Origin: CAVVIH01 sp963748295
GTDB lineage: Bacteria > Acidobacteriota > Vicinamibacteria > Vicinamibacterales > 2-12-FULL-66-21
Length of the DNA: 64,000 nucleotides
Assembly (NCBI GenBank): GCA_963748295.1
Contig: CAVVIH010000005.1
Coordinates: forward strand, 682,001-746,000
Reading direction: 5' to 3'
Each line of letters opens with the position of its first letter. Positions within the stretch are counted from its first letter, which is position 1. The notes under the pieces were generated by a model. That model was not told the DNA's origin. It saw only the letters and a list, made by a program, of their open reading frames with translations, and did not search any database. Positions 11,732 to 21,012 of the stretch are shown here, one piece after another. A program made the translations under genes and the position numbers.

Positions 11732-13643
11732 CAGAATGCGTGCCCGATGCTGAAGTGGAAGCGGAGCGGATACTTCTGCTCCTCACCGTTGACGATCAGA
11801 CCGTCGATCGGATTGAGCTGAATGCCGAGGTCGGCGCGAAACGGTCCGATCGGCGTGTTGTAGCGAATTCCCGGCCCGACGTCGTACCGCATGTCGTTGA
11901 GATTGAAGTCCCACGGGTTGGTCCAGACATTCCCGCCGTCGAGAAACAGGACCGCGCCGAAGTTGCCCCACACCGGCATGCGCAGCTCGGTCGAGAAGTT
12001 CAGGAACGAATGCCCGCCGACCGGTTCGCCGCTGCCGCCGAGCGGCGACACTTCGAATCGTCCCCAGCCTCGCAGGTTGGTCGCGCCGCCGAGGAAGTAG
12101 CGCTTGAAGAACGGCACGAGCTGATCTTCATCGCCCCACGCGTCGATCGAGCCGGCCCTCATGCGCACGGCGACGACGGCGCGCGTGCCGAGCGACTTGT
12201 AGTAGCGGCCCTCGGCGGTGAGCTCGTAGTAATCGAAGTCGCCGCCCATCCACCGGCCGGCCTGCTCCAGATGCAGCGCCGTCATGTATCCGTGCCGCGC
12301 ATCCAGGATGTTCTCGGTCGTGTTGCGGCCGAAATCGATCATCATCGACGACAGCTGGCCGCTGCCCTGCCCGGTGTCGGGATCGAGGCCGAGCGCGATC
12401 AGATCGTCGCGGAAGTCCGGATCGTTCTGCGCCTCTTCCGAGATCGTGTAGTCCTGCCACTCGTTGACGTAGGTGAACGCGAGAGTGGTCGCCGGCCGCA
12501 AGCCGCGGATGATCGGCCCGCCGCCGCGACGGAACTGTCGTGTCAGCACGATACGGCCGCCGACCGTCGTCAGGTCGTACGGCTCGTTCGTCGGTGAACC
12601 ACGCCTGGCCGGTGACGCCGAGCGAGTAGAAGCGGCTGAAGATGTACGGCTGATTGAAATTCAGCTTCACGCCGCGATCGAGGGACGAGTAGCGGGCGAG
12701 CACGCCAGCGGTCCGCGCCCCGCCGAAAAAGTTCACGTGGCGCCAGTCGACTTCGCCGCGGGCTCTTTCCTCCGTGCCGTAGCCGACGCTGAAGTTGACG
12801 CGGCGGTGCTTGCCTTCGGTCACCGTCACGCGCGTGGCAATCTCGGACGAACGCTCGTCGAGACCGACCGGTTCGACGTTGACGAACTGGAAGAGCTCGA
12901 GCCCGTAGAGGCGCCGCTGGCTCTCGCGCAGCTTGTTCTGCTCGAAGAGCTGGCCGGGCCGGAACCAGAGCTGGCGGCGGATGATCGACTCGCCGACCGA
13001 CGAGTTGCCGGCAATTTGAATCGGGCCGAAATACGCGACCGGTCCGGCCTCCGCCTGAAACAGAATGGTCATCTGCGCGCGGGCCGCCGCCCGCCGCCTC
13101 TCTGACCTGGACAGTCGCGTATGGATAGCCGTGATCGCGCAGCTCGTCGAGGGCCACCTCCCGGCTCGCCTGCACCTGCGCCCGATCGAGCGGCTGCCCT
13201 TCCTTGAGCGCCAGCCGCGCGGACAGCGTCTGCATGTGCTCGGCGGGCAGCGCCTCGAAGCCGGTGAACGTGATGCGCTCGACCCGGATCGGCTCCCCCT
13301 CGGCAATCACGATCGAGAGGTTGACGGCGGTCTGTTTGTCGTTGAGCTTCGCGTCGAACGATTTGACCCGCGCCTCCGGAAAACCACGGTCGACGTAAAA
13401 CGCCTCGATGCGTTTCAGGTCGGCTTCGAACTGCTGGCGGCTGAAATATCGTTTCGCGCCCCAGGGCAGCTTGGAGCTCTCCCCGGTGGCCAGCACCGAT
13501 CTGAGCTGCTTATCGGACACCGCCTTATTGCCTTCGAAGGACAGGTCGGCGACCCGGACACCCGTCTGTTCTTCCTTACAACCAAGTGTGACAGCAAGGG
13601 ATAACGCGAGTATCACGCGCAGGCAACGATCGCGGGTACGCAT
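11731..13643 (-). CDS. tamA: BamA/TamA-family outer-membrane protein with POTRA domains, frameshifted
   Basis: About 638 residues. The N-terminus reads MRTRDRCLRVILALSLAVTLGC; the LGC could be a borderline lipobox or simply the end of a signal peptide. POTRA-type repeats follow, with VADLSFEGNKAVSDKQLRSV, RVERITFTGFEALP and PIQIAGNSSVGESIIRRQ. The C-terminal Omp85 barrel includes LGGATNLRGWGRFEVSPLG (the conserved L6-type RGW/RGF motif) and ends with a terminal phenylalanine (FSIGHAF), the usual beta-signal. Frameshifts lie near 13085 and 12585. Direct coupling to tamB supports the TamA role rather than the essential BamA, but sequence alone does not settle it. Confidence 0.87.
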
Positions 13644-13684
13644 AGGCAGCAGGTACACACAATCACGACGTGTGCCAAGGGCGG

Positions 13685-13715
13685 AAGTAAGAAGTATAGA
13701 CGTACGAAGTACAGA
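13685..13715. repeat. Degenerate GAAGTAAGAAGT-family micro-repeat
   Basis: A short run of GAAGTAAGAAGTATAGACG and GAAGTACAGAAG units lies upstream of the barrel gene and downstream of a terminator. It belongs to the same family as the repeat at 3240-3345 but has no clear second arm here. Confidence 0.55.
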
Positions 13716-13729
13716 AGGGATGCGGGCTG

Positions 13730-13770
13730 AAAAAAGAAACGACAGCCACCCTCCCAGGGGTGACTGTCGT
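13730..13770 (-). terminator. Rho-independent terminator
   Basis: On the minus strand a near-perfect 12-bp stem (ACGACAGTCACC paired with GGTGGCTGTCGT) is followed by a T-rich run (plus-strand A run at 13730-13738). It lies downstream of the small membrane protein gene and separates that operon from the tamA-tamB operon. Confidence 0.85.
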
Positions 13771-13825
13771 TCAGGCTTGCGCGCCCGGGTCGCGCGGGCA
13801 ACCTCGGGCGTGCGGACGTGGGCGC

Positions 13826-14014
13826 TTACTCGCGGGTGATCTCTGGCTTTCCTGCCGAGATCGCCAGCATGATCCCGAGGCCCGCGGCAATCACGATGCC
13901 GATGACGACCCACGTGGCTGAGATCTGCCGGAGTACGCCGCCGTACCAGAGCGCGCCGAGCGCGCCCAGGACGAGAACGAAATAGCCGATCAGATAGAGA
14001 TGCACGTAGCGCAT
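13826..14014 (-). CDS. Small two-helix membrane protein
   Basis: A 62-residue protein with two predicted transmembrane helices: YLIGYFVLVLGALGALWYGG (about 7-26) and ATWVVIGIVIAAGLGIMLAI (about 33-52). It ends in a short charged tail (GKPEITRE). I recognise no family. The start is 5 nt downstream of the OmpA-like gene stop, so the two are probably one transcript that ends at the terminator at 13730-13770. A structural or accessory envelope role is only a guess. Confidence 0.65.
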   Translation of the reverse strand: MRYVHLYLIGYFVLVLGALGALWYGGVLRQISATWVVIGIVIAAGLGIMLAISAGKPEITRE

Positions 14015-14019
14015 GACGG

Positions 14020-15730
14020 CTATCGCTGCAATCTCACGACCAGCGCCGCGCGCCGGTTCAGACGGCGGGTCTCTTCGCGGGCGTTGTCGTGCTTCGGCCG
14101 CTCTTCGCCGTAGCTCACCGCCCGCAGCCGGTCGGCGCCGACGCCGCGGCTCGCCAGGTATTCACGCACGGCGTTCGCACGGCGTTCGCCGAGCGCCAGG
14201 TTGTACTCCGACGTGCCGATGTTGCAGGTGTGTCCTTCGACCTCGATGCGCAGGTCGGGATTCTGCTGCAGCGTCTTGATCGCTTCGTCGAGCGCGCGCG
14301 TGGCTTCCGGCCGCAGCGTGTAGCGGTCGAAGTCGAAGTGCACGTCCTCGAAGATGAACTCCTTGACTGCCGGCCGCACCACCTGGATGGTGACGTTGGC
14401 GCTCGCGTTGCCGCCCTTGCCGTCGGAGACGCTGACGGTGCACTGCACGGGTCCTTCCTGCATCGGCGCGGTCCACTGGCGTCTGCCGATCGGCGGGATT
14501 GGCGAGCTTGCCGGCCGGGCAGCTCCATTTGTAGGTCAGCGAGTCGCCATCCGGATCCGTGGCGTCGGCGGTGATCGTTGACGTCCGGCCAACTTCCACC
14601 GTGCATGGCTCGCATCGCGCGACCACGGTCGGCGGCCGGTTGTCCGGTGCCTTGGGCGCCGGCGGCGCCGGCGGCGGCGGCGGCGGCGGTGGAACGTACA
14701 CGCGCACGCCGGGGTGATACCCGACCCGGACCTGGAATCCGAATGAGTCGCCGCCTTCGTCTTCGAAGCCGCTGAAGTCGCTGCGGCCATTCACAGCGAG
14801 GTTCCAGTTCGCGCCGACGCCCGCGAACATGCCGTTGCCGCCAAGCCAGGTCAGGCCAATCGTCGCGTTCGCGGGAGAGCTGATGCTGGAGACGGTCGGC
14901 GGGATCGAGAGGTCGTCGCCGACGAGCGTGGTTCCGGTGTACGTCACCGTGTCGTCAAAATAAGATTCGCCGTGAAGTTCGGCGGTGACGCGAAGGCTCT
15001 TCCGCGTCGGGAACCCGGCGCCGAAGCCCCATCGAAACCCGTCCGTCAGGCTGACGTCGTCGGGGTCGCCGCGAAAGATCAGACCTCCGAAACCTGAAAG
15101 CTCGACGCGCTGGTTGATTTCCTTGCTCACCACCGCATCGATTATGAAATCGAGCTTTCCGGTCCCGACTCCTTCTTCATCGTCTTTCGCGAAGGGCAGC
15201 TTCAGCAGGCCCCTGACCGCCAGTGCCGCGGCATGCTGCCGGTACTCGGACAGCAGGTTGACCTTGGCGCCGACCCAGAAGTCCCCGATCTGGTTATCCG
15301 ACCACCCCTGACGGACGAAGGGATACTCGTTGAGGAGTCCTCCCGGTTCGTCCTGGCCCGGGATGAAAATCGGACGGGAGTCGCGATCGATCCGTCGTAT
15401 CAGCGACCAGGCTCCGAAGATCTCCGCGCGATCGCCCAGGCCGACGCCGAATGTCACGGGCCAATCCGAGACATCGCTGAAGCCCTGGTTGAAATCGAAG
15501 TTCGTGCGGTTGACGCTGAACGACCATCTCTTCGCGGGCAGAACCTCCCCGGTCGGCACGAACCACAAGCCGGTGTCCCCCATGGGCGTCGTCGTCGCCG
15601 GACGGGTCTCTTCCGTCGTGGCGACCGTCGCCGTCCCGGGGGGCGGCTGTTGCGTTGCCTGGGCGAATGCCGTCGTGGCGCACACGGCTACCACGGTTGC
15701 GGCCATTGCTACCGGTTTCCACATACGCAC
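14020..15730 (-). CDS. OmpA-family outer-membrane protein with Pro-rich and PKD-like linker, frameshifted
   Basis: About 570 residues. The signal peptide is MRMWKPVAMAATVVAVCATT ending near AFAQ. A beta-barrel-like region of about 330 residues follows (alternating hydrophobic strands, for example FGVGLGDRAEIFGAWSLI). A polyproline linker (VPPPPPPPPAPPAP) leads to a PKD/Ig-like segment (DATDPDGDSLTYKWSCPAG). The C-terminal OmpA peptidoglycan-binding domain contains VHFDFDRYTLRPEATRALDE, VEGHTCNIGTSEYNLALGER and the NRRAALVVRL end. The family anchors the outer membrane to peptidoglycan. A frameshift near 14490 splits the gene. Confidence 0.88.
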
Positions 15731-15745
15731 ACGCCTCCCTGGCAG

Positions 15746-16021
15746 CTACTGCGGAGCGTCGATAGCTCCGTTCCCCTCCGGTTCGGCCATGGGCGAATCC
15801 GATTCGACCAGCCGTCCGCGTCCGCCGCGACTGATCTGACCGCCCTTGCGCCCCGCCGAGCGCGCTTCCTCTGAAGTCCACTCGTGCGCCGTCCCCTTCT
15901 GATGCGCGGCGCGCCCGCCCTTGCTGGCGATCTCACGCTGCTTCTCAGGGGACATCGAGGCAAACCCACGGCGTTCCTTACGTTCTCCTGTCATATTACG
16001 TCCCTTTTCAAAATCAGTCAT
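15746..16021 (-). CDS. KGG-repeat stress protein (YciG/GsiB-like)
   Basis: A 91-residue hydrophilic protein. It has the stress-induced bacterial acidophilic repeat: GFASMSPEKQREIASKGGRA and a second copy around EWTSEEARSAGRKGGQISRG. An internal Met at residue 10 (MTGERKERRGF) is an alternative start that would leave the usual short N-terminus of the family. Family members are soluble, small, glycine- and charge-rich proteins linked to general stress responses. It lies directly after the small Pro-rich gene, with which it may be co-transcribed. Confidence 0.85.
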   Translation of the reverse strand: MTDFEKGRNMTGERKERRGFASMSPEKQREIASKGGRAAHQKGTAHEWTSEEARSAGRKGGQISRGGRGRLVESDSPMAEPEGNGAIDAPQ

Positions 16022-16023
16022 GG

Positions 16024-16233
16024 TTAGACTCTCGTGGGGGCACCCGCGGAGCCCGGAAACCCGCCCACCACATACGGCGGTTCGACGGGTTCAACCGGCG
16101 GATCCTGCACGGGCGCAGGTTGTGGTTCGTCCGGCGGCGTCTCGGGTGTGTCGTCCTCGCGGTCGCGGGGATCCGGTTCTTTTTCGTCGCTCCTTCCATC
16201 TGTCAGACGCATCCGATTCCTCGCCTCACACAT
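16024..16233 (-). CDS. Small acidic Pro-rich hypothetical protein
   Basis: A possible 69-residue protein, extremely rich in Asp, Glu, Pro and Arg (for example EKEPDPRDREDDTPETPPDE), ending in VGGFPGSAGAPTRV. It has no signal peptide or membrane segment. The TAA stop is 2 nt before the ATG of the KGG stress protein, which supports it being real and co-transcribed. I do not recognise the family; the composition looks disordered. Confidence 0.4.
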   Translation of the reverse strand: MCEARNRMRLTDGRSDEKEPDPRDREDDTPETPPDEPQPAPVQDPPVEPVEPPYVVGGFPGSAGAPTRV

Positions 16234-16402
16234 CTACCGACGGGCTTCTCAATCAAACGCTATGCCACGCCGAAGCGAACTTCGATGGCTCAGTCAGCCT
16301 GTAAGTCGTTGTAATTTGTCGGGATAGATCGTCGTACGTCAAAACTGCCGTGAACCGTTGAAGTGAATTACTACACTCTGCGAAAACCAAGACCCGAGAG
16401 GG

Positions 16403-16408
16403 TAGAAT
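16403..16408 (+). promoter_or_regulatory. Candidate -10 box TAGAAT, leaderless start of yggX
   Basis: TAGAAT ends 7 nt before the ATG at 16416, placing the expected transcription start on or next to the start codon. No Shine-Dalgarno sequence is present. Confidence 0.55.
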
Positions 16409-16415
16409 CGCATCC

Positions 16416-16739
16416 ATGGACAATTGCGATCCGAAGCCAGCTTCACCCGCGGCCACTGCCGGCGGCCGCCGGGTGTTTTGTGAGAAATTTCAGCGGGAGA
16501 TGCCGGGCCTCGAGGCGCCGCCCTGGCCCGGCGAACTGGGCCAGCGTATCTACGAACACATCTCGGCGGAGGCGTGGAAATTGTGGGAAGAACGGATGAA
16601 GATGATCCTCAACGAGTATCGCCTCATGCCATGGCAGAAAGAGGCGCAGCAGATCGTGACGAAACACATGGAGGATTTCTTCTTCGGCGAGGGGGCCGCG
16701 CTGCCGCCAGGCTATGTGCCCCAGCAGGGGAAAAGCTAG
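16416..16739 (+). CDS. yggX: Fe(2+)-trafficking / oxidative damage protection protein YggX
   Basis: A 107-residue protein matching the YggX family over its core: VFCEKFQREMPGLEAPPWPG with the conserved near-N-terminal Cys, ELGQRIYEHISAEAWKLWEE and MILNEYRLMPWQKEAQQIV, ending FFFGEGAALPPGYVPQQG. An N-terminal extension of about 18 residues is longer than in E. coli. Family members are proposed to help protect iron-sulphur clusters and traffic iron. It is divergent from the stress genes and convergent with the ATP-grasp gene; the two stop codons interlock in CTAG at 16736-16739. Confidence 0.9.
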   Translation: MDNCDPKPASPAATAGGRRVFCEKFQREMPGLEAPPWPGELGQRIYEHISAEAWKLWEERMKMILNEYRLMPWQKEAQQIVTKHMEDFFFGEGAALPPGYVPQQGKS

Positions 16740-18028
16740 GCGCTCCCCGCAATCGCGGTCACGCGGACTTCGGGGTCAATCGTGAAGCGCAGCGGACGAT
16801 GCGCTTCCCGAACCGCCCGTTCGGCCTGGGCGGCGGTCGCCGCACGCGCGAAGATGAATCCCAGATAGCTTCCCGCCTCGGGCAAGGGCTCCAGCAATTG
16901 ATCCGGCTTCGCGGTGATGACGACTTCCTCCACGCCCGGCACGCGCTGCGCCGCCTCCTCGCCCTGCACCTTCTTGAAAATCCCCCGCGCGGGAATCGGA
17001 ATCATCATCACCGCCGACGCGGACGCCTCGCGCAGATAGCCGGAGATGTCGTCATCGACCGCGTGATGCAGCAGGACCTGTTCGAGCGACAGGCCTCCCG
17101 CAAACCGCAGGACCTTGGAGCATAGGCCGCCGATCGGCCGCGGCGCGATCTCGAGCATCACGATGCCATCCGCGTTGATGCGGCATTCGGCGTGAACTGG
17201 CCCATGCCACAGGCCGAGCGCGGTGGCGGCGGCTTCGACCGTCCGCAGCACCGTCACCTGCGACAGCCCGCTGAGCGCCGACGGGGTAACGTAGATGGTC
17301 TCTTCGAAGAACGGGCCGTCGAGCGGATCGGGCTTGTCGAAGATCGCGAAGGCCTGGAATCGTCCCTCGGTCATCACCCCCTCGATCGCATACTCCGACC
17401 CGGGAATGAAGCCTTCGACGAGAACCTCGTCATCCAGCCCGGTGCGCGCGGCGCGGACGTCGATCCGCCGGAGCAGCGCCCTGATCCGCGCGAACGCGGC
17501 TTCGAATTCCGCCGGCGAATCGGCCCTGATCACGCCGCGGCTTCCCGACAGACCGAGCGGCTTCAGGACGCAGGGATACGCGATCTTGGTGTCTCTCGCG
17601 AGCGCCGCCGGATCGACCGACAACCGCGTCACGAAGAACCATGGCACCGCCAGTCCGGCACGCTTCAAGCGCGCGCGCGTTTCGTACTTGTTGCCGCTCG
17701 CCACCGCGGCATGCGGCGGGTGGCCCGGGAGCGCGAGCCGCTCGGCCACACGGGCGGCAAGAACGGCGGGACGATCGCCGACGACGATGAGCCCCTGCAC
17801 GGGCGCCTGCCGCAGCGCGGCGACGATGCGGTCGATCGACGGGTCGAGCTGATGGAAGCGAACCGCAATCGCCCGATCGCGCCACGGATCGTCGAGCTGA
17901 TGACACCGATCGGTGGCGAACACCAGATCGATGTCGAGCCGACGTGCGGCGTCGTCGAACGAGCGCAGCTGGTAGCCGGTCGTTGCCGACAGGATGAGGA
18001 CGCGATCGCGATGCATCTTCGCGCCCAT
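16736..18028 (-). CDS. ATP-grasp ligase, third gene of the radical SAM selenoprotein operon
   Basis: A 430-residue protein. The start is the ATG at 18026-18028, which overlaps the preceding TGA as TGATG. The N-terminal pre-ATP-grasp region (VLILSATTGYQLRSFDDAAR) is followed by the ATP-grasp fold with YPCVLKPLGLSGSRGVIRAD and EVLVEGFIPGSEYAIEGVM. The metal-binding segment is MLEIAPRPIGGLCSKVL. The C-terminal part resembles the LAL_C2 domain of L-amino-acid ligases. Such enzymes join a carboxylate, through an acyl phosphate, to an amine or thiol; the substrates here are unknown. Coupling to the upstream selenoprotein suggests that both act on one small molecule. An upstream open frame to 18454 has no support because it runs through the radical SAM gene. 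Confidence 0.88.
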   Translation of the reverse strand: MGAKMHRDRVLILSATTGYQLRSFDDAARRLDIDLVFATDRCHQLDDPWRDRAIAVRFHQLDPSIDRIVAALRQAPVQGLIVVGDRPAVLAARVAERLALPGHPPHAAVASGNKYETRARLKRAGLAVPWFFVTRLSVDPAALARDTKIAYPCVLKPLGLSGSRGVIRADSPAEFEAAFARIRALLRRIDVRAARTGLDDEVLVEGFIPGSEYAIEGVMTEGRFQAFAIFDKPDPLDGPFFEETIYVTPSALSGLSQVTVLRTVEAAATALGLWHGPVHAECRINADGIVMLEIAPRPIGGLCSKVLRFAGGLSLEQVLLHHAVDDDISGYLREASASAVMMIPIPARGIFKKVQGEEAAQRVPGVEEVVITAKPDQLLEPLPEAGSYLGFIFARAATAAQAERAVREAHRPLRFTIDPEVRVTAIAGSA

Positions 18029-19578
18029 CAGATCAGAGCCACCTGCTCTGACGTTGGCTCCGCTCAACAGTACCAGGGTTCGTTGAGATAGGGGACGGAG
18101 GTTCGCGGCCGCACGTCGCGCATCTCGGGAAACGCGCCGCCGCCTGCGGCTTCGTGCGCCAGGCGCCACACGTGGGTGAATACCTCGCGCCGCGGCGCCT
18201 TCAGGCGAATACCGACCGCCGCCGCGATGCGCTCCTGGAGCGCGTCGACGCGCGGATCGGCATGCTTCCAGGGATAGGTCAGCGACCGCATGTCGAAGCG
18301 GCGGCACATCGCCCGGATCTCCGGCAGTTCGAGCAGCCGCGACCCTTCGGTGACGAGCAGGCGAATCGCCAGCTGAATCGGCGCCACGCTGTCGACCAGC
18401 TCGAGCCGATCGATCGTCCTCAGCAGCTCGCAATACGACTCGAGCGTCGTCCACGGCGTGAATGGCACGAACGTCGGCGACAGCGCCAGGTCAATGCCGC
18501 GGAACAGCGCGACGACGCGTTCGAAGTCGGATTGGGTATGGCCCTTCTCCAGCCGTCCGAGCACGGCATCGTCGACCGATTCGACCGCGGTGGTCACGAA
18601 CGCGCAGCCGGTGTCGCGGAGCAGTGGCAGGACGTGCGCGTGTTTTACGAGATGCTCGACCTTGATCGTGACGTCGTACCAGACGCCCGGGACCTGGCGG
18701 GCGAACGCTTCGAGCACGGCGGTCGCGTGGCCGATGCCGTTGAAGAAATCCGGATCGCCGAACGTGATGTGTCGCGCCCCTGCCTCGACCTGCGCGCGGA
18801 CGTCCGACATCACCGTGGCCACCGGGACGATCCGAAACCGCCCGTCGTAGACGGGGACGATCGGACAATGCCGGCAGCGATGCTTGCAGCCGCGGCTCGT
18901 CTCCGTGTATCCGGTGACGCGGCGCTCGTCGCCGATCTGCAACGTGGCGTACCGGGAGAGCGGCGGGAGCGTCGAGCGATCGGGGATTCGGAACTCGAGC
19001 CGGGACGCCGATCCACGCGGATCGACACGGGACGCGGATTCACGCGGATCATCACGGAACGCGGATTCACGCGGATTATCACGGAACGCGGATTCACGCG
19101 GATCATCACGGAACGCGGATTCACGCGGATCATCACGGAACGCGGATGCACGCGGATCATCACGGGACGCGGATTCACGCGGATTATCCAGATCGGGCGA
19201 GACGGCGAGATCGCGCAGCGCTTCCTCGAATTCGCCGGCCACGATGTGCGTCACGCCGCGATCGCGGAGCAGCGACGCGTTCAGCGAGGCGTACAACCCG
19301 TACGCACAGAGCGCTGCGCCGGCGTTCAGCGATCGCACGCGATCGATGACCGGCAGCGCGAGCCGGGTTGCGGTGTGCATGGGCAGGAAGAACGCGATGA
19401 AACCGGCGGCGCGCACCGCGTCTTCGGGCAACTGCTGCCGGGACAGATCGATGCACGTCACGTCCACGCCCGCCTCGCGCAGCCACGCGGCGGGCGAAGC
19501 GAGCCCGAACGGCTGACGGCCGAGGTCGTAGGTGGAGATCAGCAGCGCGCGCACGTTCTGAATTGTCCCACGATTCAT
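18028..19578 (-). CDS. Radical SAM selenoprotein with C-terminal Cys-Sec-Ala-Glu-Pro tail
   Basis: 516 residues if TGA at 18064-18066 is read as selenocysteine 505. Residues 1-125 form a Rossmann-like B12-binding-type domain without the DxHxxG cobalamin motif (FFLPMHTATRL at that place). Residues 131-193 are a 9-residue tandem repeat. The radical SAM cluster motif is C231-x3-C235-x2-C238 (GCKHRCRHC). The C-terminus reads NEPWYC-Sec-AEPTSEQVALI. I recall an NCBI family named CUAEP/CCAEP-tail radical SAM (seleno)protein that fits exactly; I cannot look it up here. A bacterial SECIS hairpin follows the codon, and the next TGA overlaps the ATG of the ATP-grasp gene. The start overlaps the symporter stop as ATGA. 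The reaction is unknown. Confidence 0.88.
18033..18066 (-). promoter_or_regulatory. Bacterial SECIS element with the Sec UGA codon
   Basis: On the minus strand the UGA (18066-18064) is followed by 12 nt, then a perfect 7-bp stem TCAGAGC/GCTCTGA (18051-18045 with 18039-18033) closing a 5-nt loop AGGTG (18044-18040). The loop carries the AGGU found in the E. coli fdhF SECIS loop, and the GGU falls at positions 24-26 from the U of UGA, against 22-24 in fdhF as I recall it. This is the expected SelB binding site. It lies entirely inside the translated tail. Confidence 0.85.
19001..19188 (-). repeat. 27-nt tandem repeat inside the radical SAM gene
   Basis: About seven near-identical 27-nt units encode the nonapeptide ESAFRDDPR with minor changes (ESASRDDPR, ESAFRDNPR, ESASRVDPR). 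They sit between the N-terminal domain and the radical SAM core. The nucleotide sequence resembles low-complexity intergenic repeats built on CACGCGGATTATCACGG. Copies are contiguous with no spacers. Confidence 0.9.
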
Positions 19579-20979
19579 GCGGTTGCGGGCGGCTGGTGGG
19601 ACGGGCTGACGACGGTTACCGTTACGAGCGTCCCGATGGAAAGCGCGAGCGCTGGATATACGGTCTGCAGGCCCAGCGGATAGGCCCCCGCCTGCAACCC
19701 GACGGTTTCCCAGACAATTGTCGTGATCATGCCTGCCGCAATGGACGCGACCCCTGCCGCCGGGGTGACGCGTTTCCAGACAAGCGCGGCGAGCAGCGCC
19801 GGGGTAACCCCTGCCCCGTACATCGTGTACGCCCAGAGCGCCATGGCCAGAATCGTCGGGAAGAAGTTCCCGATCACGAACGCGACGGCGCCGAGCGCAA
19901 TGACGGTGGCTCGTGTGTATAGCAGGACATCCCTGTCAGTGGCCGAGGGCCTGACGAATCGCTGGTAGACGTCGTGGACCAGGCTCGTCGCCGGGGTCAG
20001 CAGCATGCTGTTCGCGGTGGACACGATGATCGCGGCGGCTCCCGCGAGCAGCAGCGCCCCGAGCACTCCCGGCAGGACGTCGACCGCGACGCGCACGACA
20101 ATCGCCTCGGATTGATCGGTGGTGAGCCCGGGAACGACCCGGCTGCCGAAGACGCCGACCGACACGATCAGCGCCTCGACGAGAATGGTGCCAGCGATCC
20201 AGCCCGCGACCGCCCGGCGAGCGGCGTTTTCATCGCGGGCGGAAAAGAACTTCTGATACATGTTCGCTTCGCCGAGAAGCAGGAACATGGTTGGAAGAAA
20301 CAGCGCGAGCGCCTGGGCAGGCGACATGGTGCCGAACAGCGTCAACTGCTCGGGCCTCAGCGCATCGAACGCCGCGCCCGTGCCGCCCGCCTGACCGAGC
20401 AGGTAGACGACCGACAGCCCCACACCGATCACCATCATCACCCCGTTGAACACATCGAGGTAGGCGACCGAGAGCATGCCGGCGATCGCGGTATAGGCTA
20501 CGCAGAAAACGCCGGTGATGAGCGCACCCAGCCGTGGATTGGTGCCGGCGACGAGATTCAGCAGGCGCCCTCCGCCTCGGAATTGATAGGCGGCGATCGT
20601 GGTGTAGGCAATGACGGTGGTGATCGTCCCCAGCACGCGGGCGCGCGGACCGTAGGTGCGTTCGAGGATGTCAGGCACCGTGTATTGCGCGAGACGGCGA
20701 ACGCGGGGCGCGATGAAGTAGACGAGCGCGATCCCCACCCACGCGCCGGCCGCCTGCCACAGGGCAGAGAACCCGCTGCGGTAGCCGAGACCGGCGCCGC
20801 CGAACAAACTGCCCGACCCGATCCAGGTCGAGAGCAGCGTGAAGACGAGCACGCGCGCGGGAAGCGAGCGGCCCGCCACCATGAAATCGTCTCCGGTCGT
20901 CGCCGCGCGACCGCGCCACCACCCGATCGCGGCGAGCCCGGTCAGATACGCGAGGATTGACGCCGACGTAGAGCCACAT
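19575..20979 (-). CDS. Sodium:solute symporter family transporter, frameshifted near its start
   Basis: About 467 residues with 12 or 13 hydrophobic segments. The N-terminus MWLYVGV is joined after a frameshift near 20955 to LAYLTGLAAIGWWRGRAATT and the SSS signature region FMVAGRSLPARVLVFTLLST. Family marks include GTITTVIAYTTIAAYQFRGG, MLSVAYLDVFNGVMMVIGVG and GALLLAGAAAIIVSTANSML. The family couples sodium influx to uptake of sugars, amino acids, pantothenate and similar solutes; the substrate is not predictable. The stop overlaps the start of the selenoprotein as ATGA, so it heads a three-gene operon and may import the substrate of the two enzymes. Confidence 0.87.
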
Positions 20980-21012
20980 GCGCTCGGTAACCTAACATAT
21001 GCTTACTGAGCT

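Noticed and set aside
18064..18066. TGA as the ordinary stop of the radical SAM gene
   Set aside because: The codons after it give the CUAEP tail, a SECIS hairpin follows, and the next in-frame stop overlaps the downstream ATG, so read-through explains all three features.
16736..18454. A 572-residue protein combining ATP-grasp with an N-terminal extension
   Set aside because: The extra N-terminal part is the radical SAM gene read in another frame; the ATG at 18028 with TGATG coupling is the better start.
19001..19188. CRISPR array
   Set aside because: The 27-nt units are directly contiguous without variable spacers and stay in frame inside a coding region.
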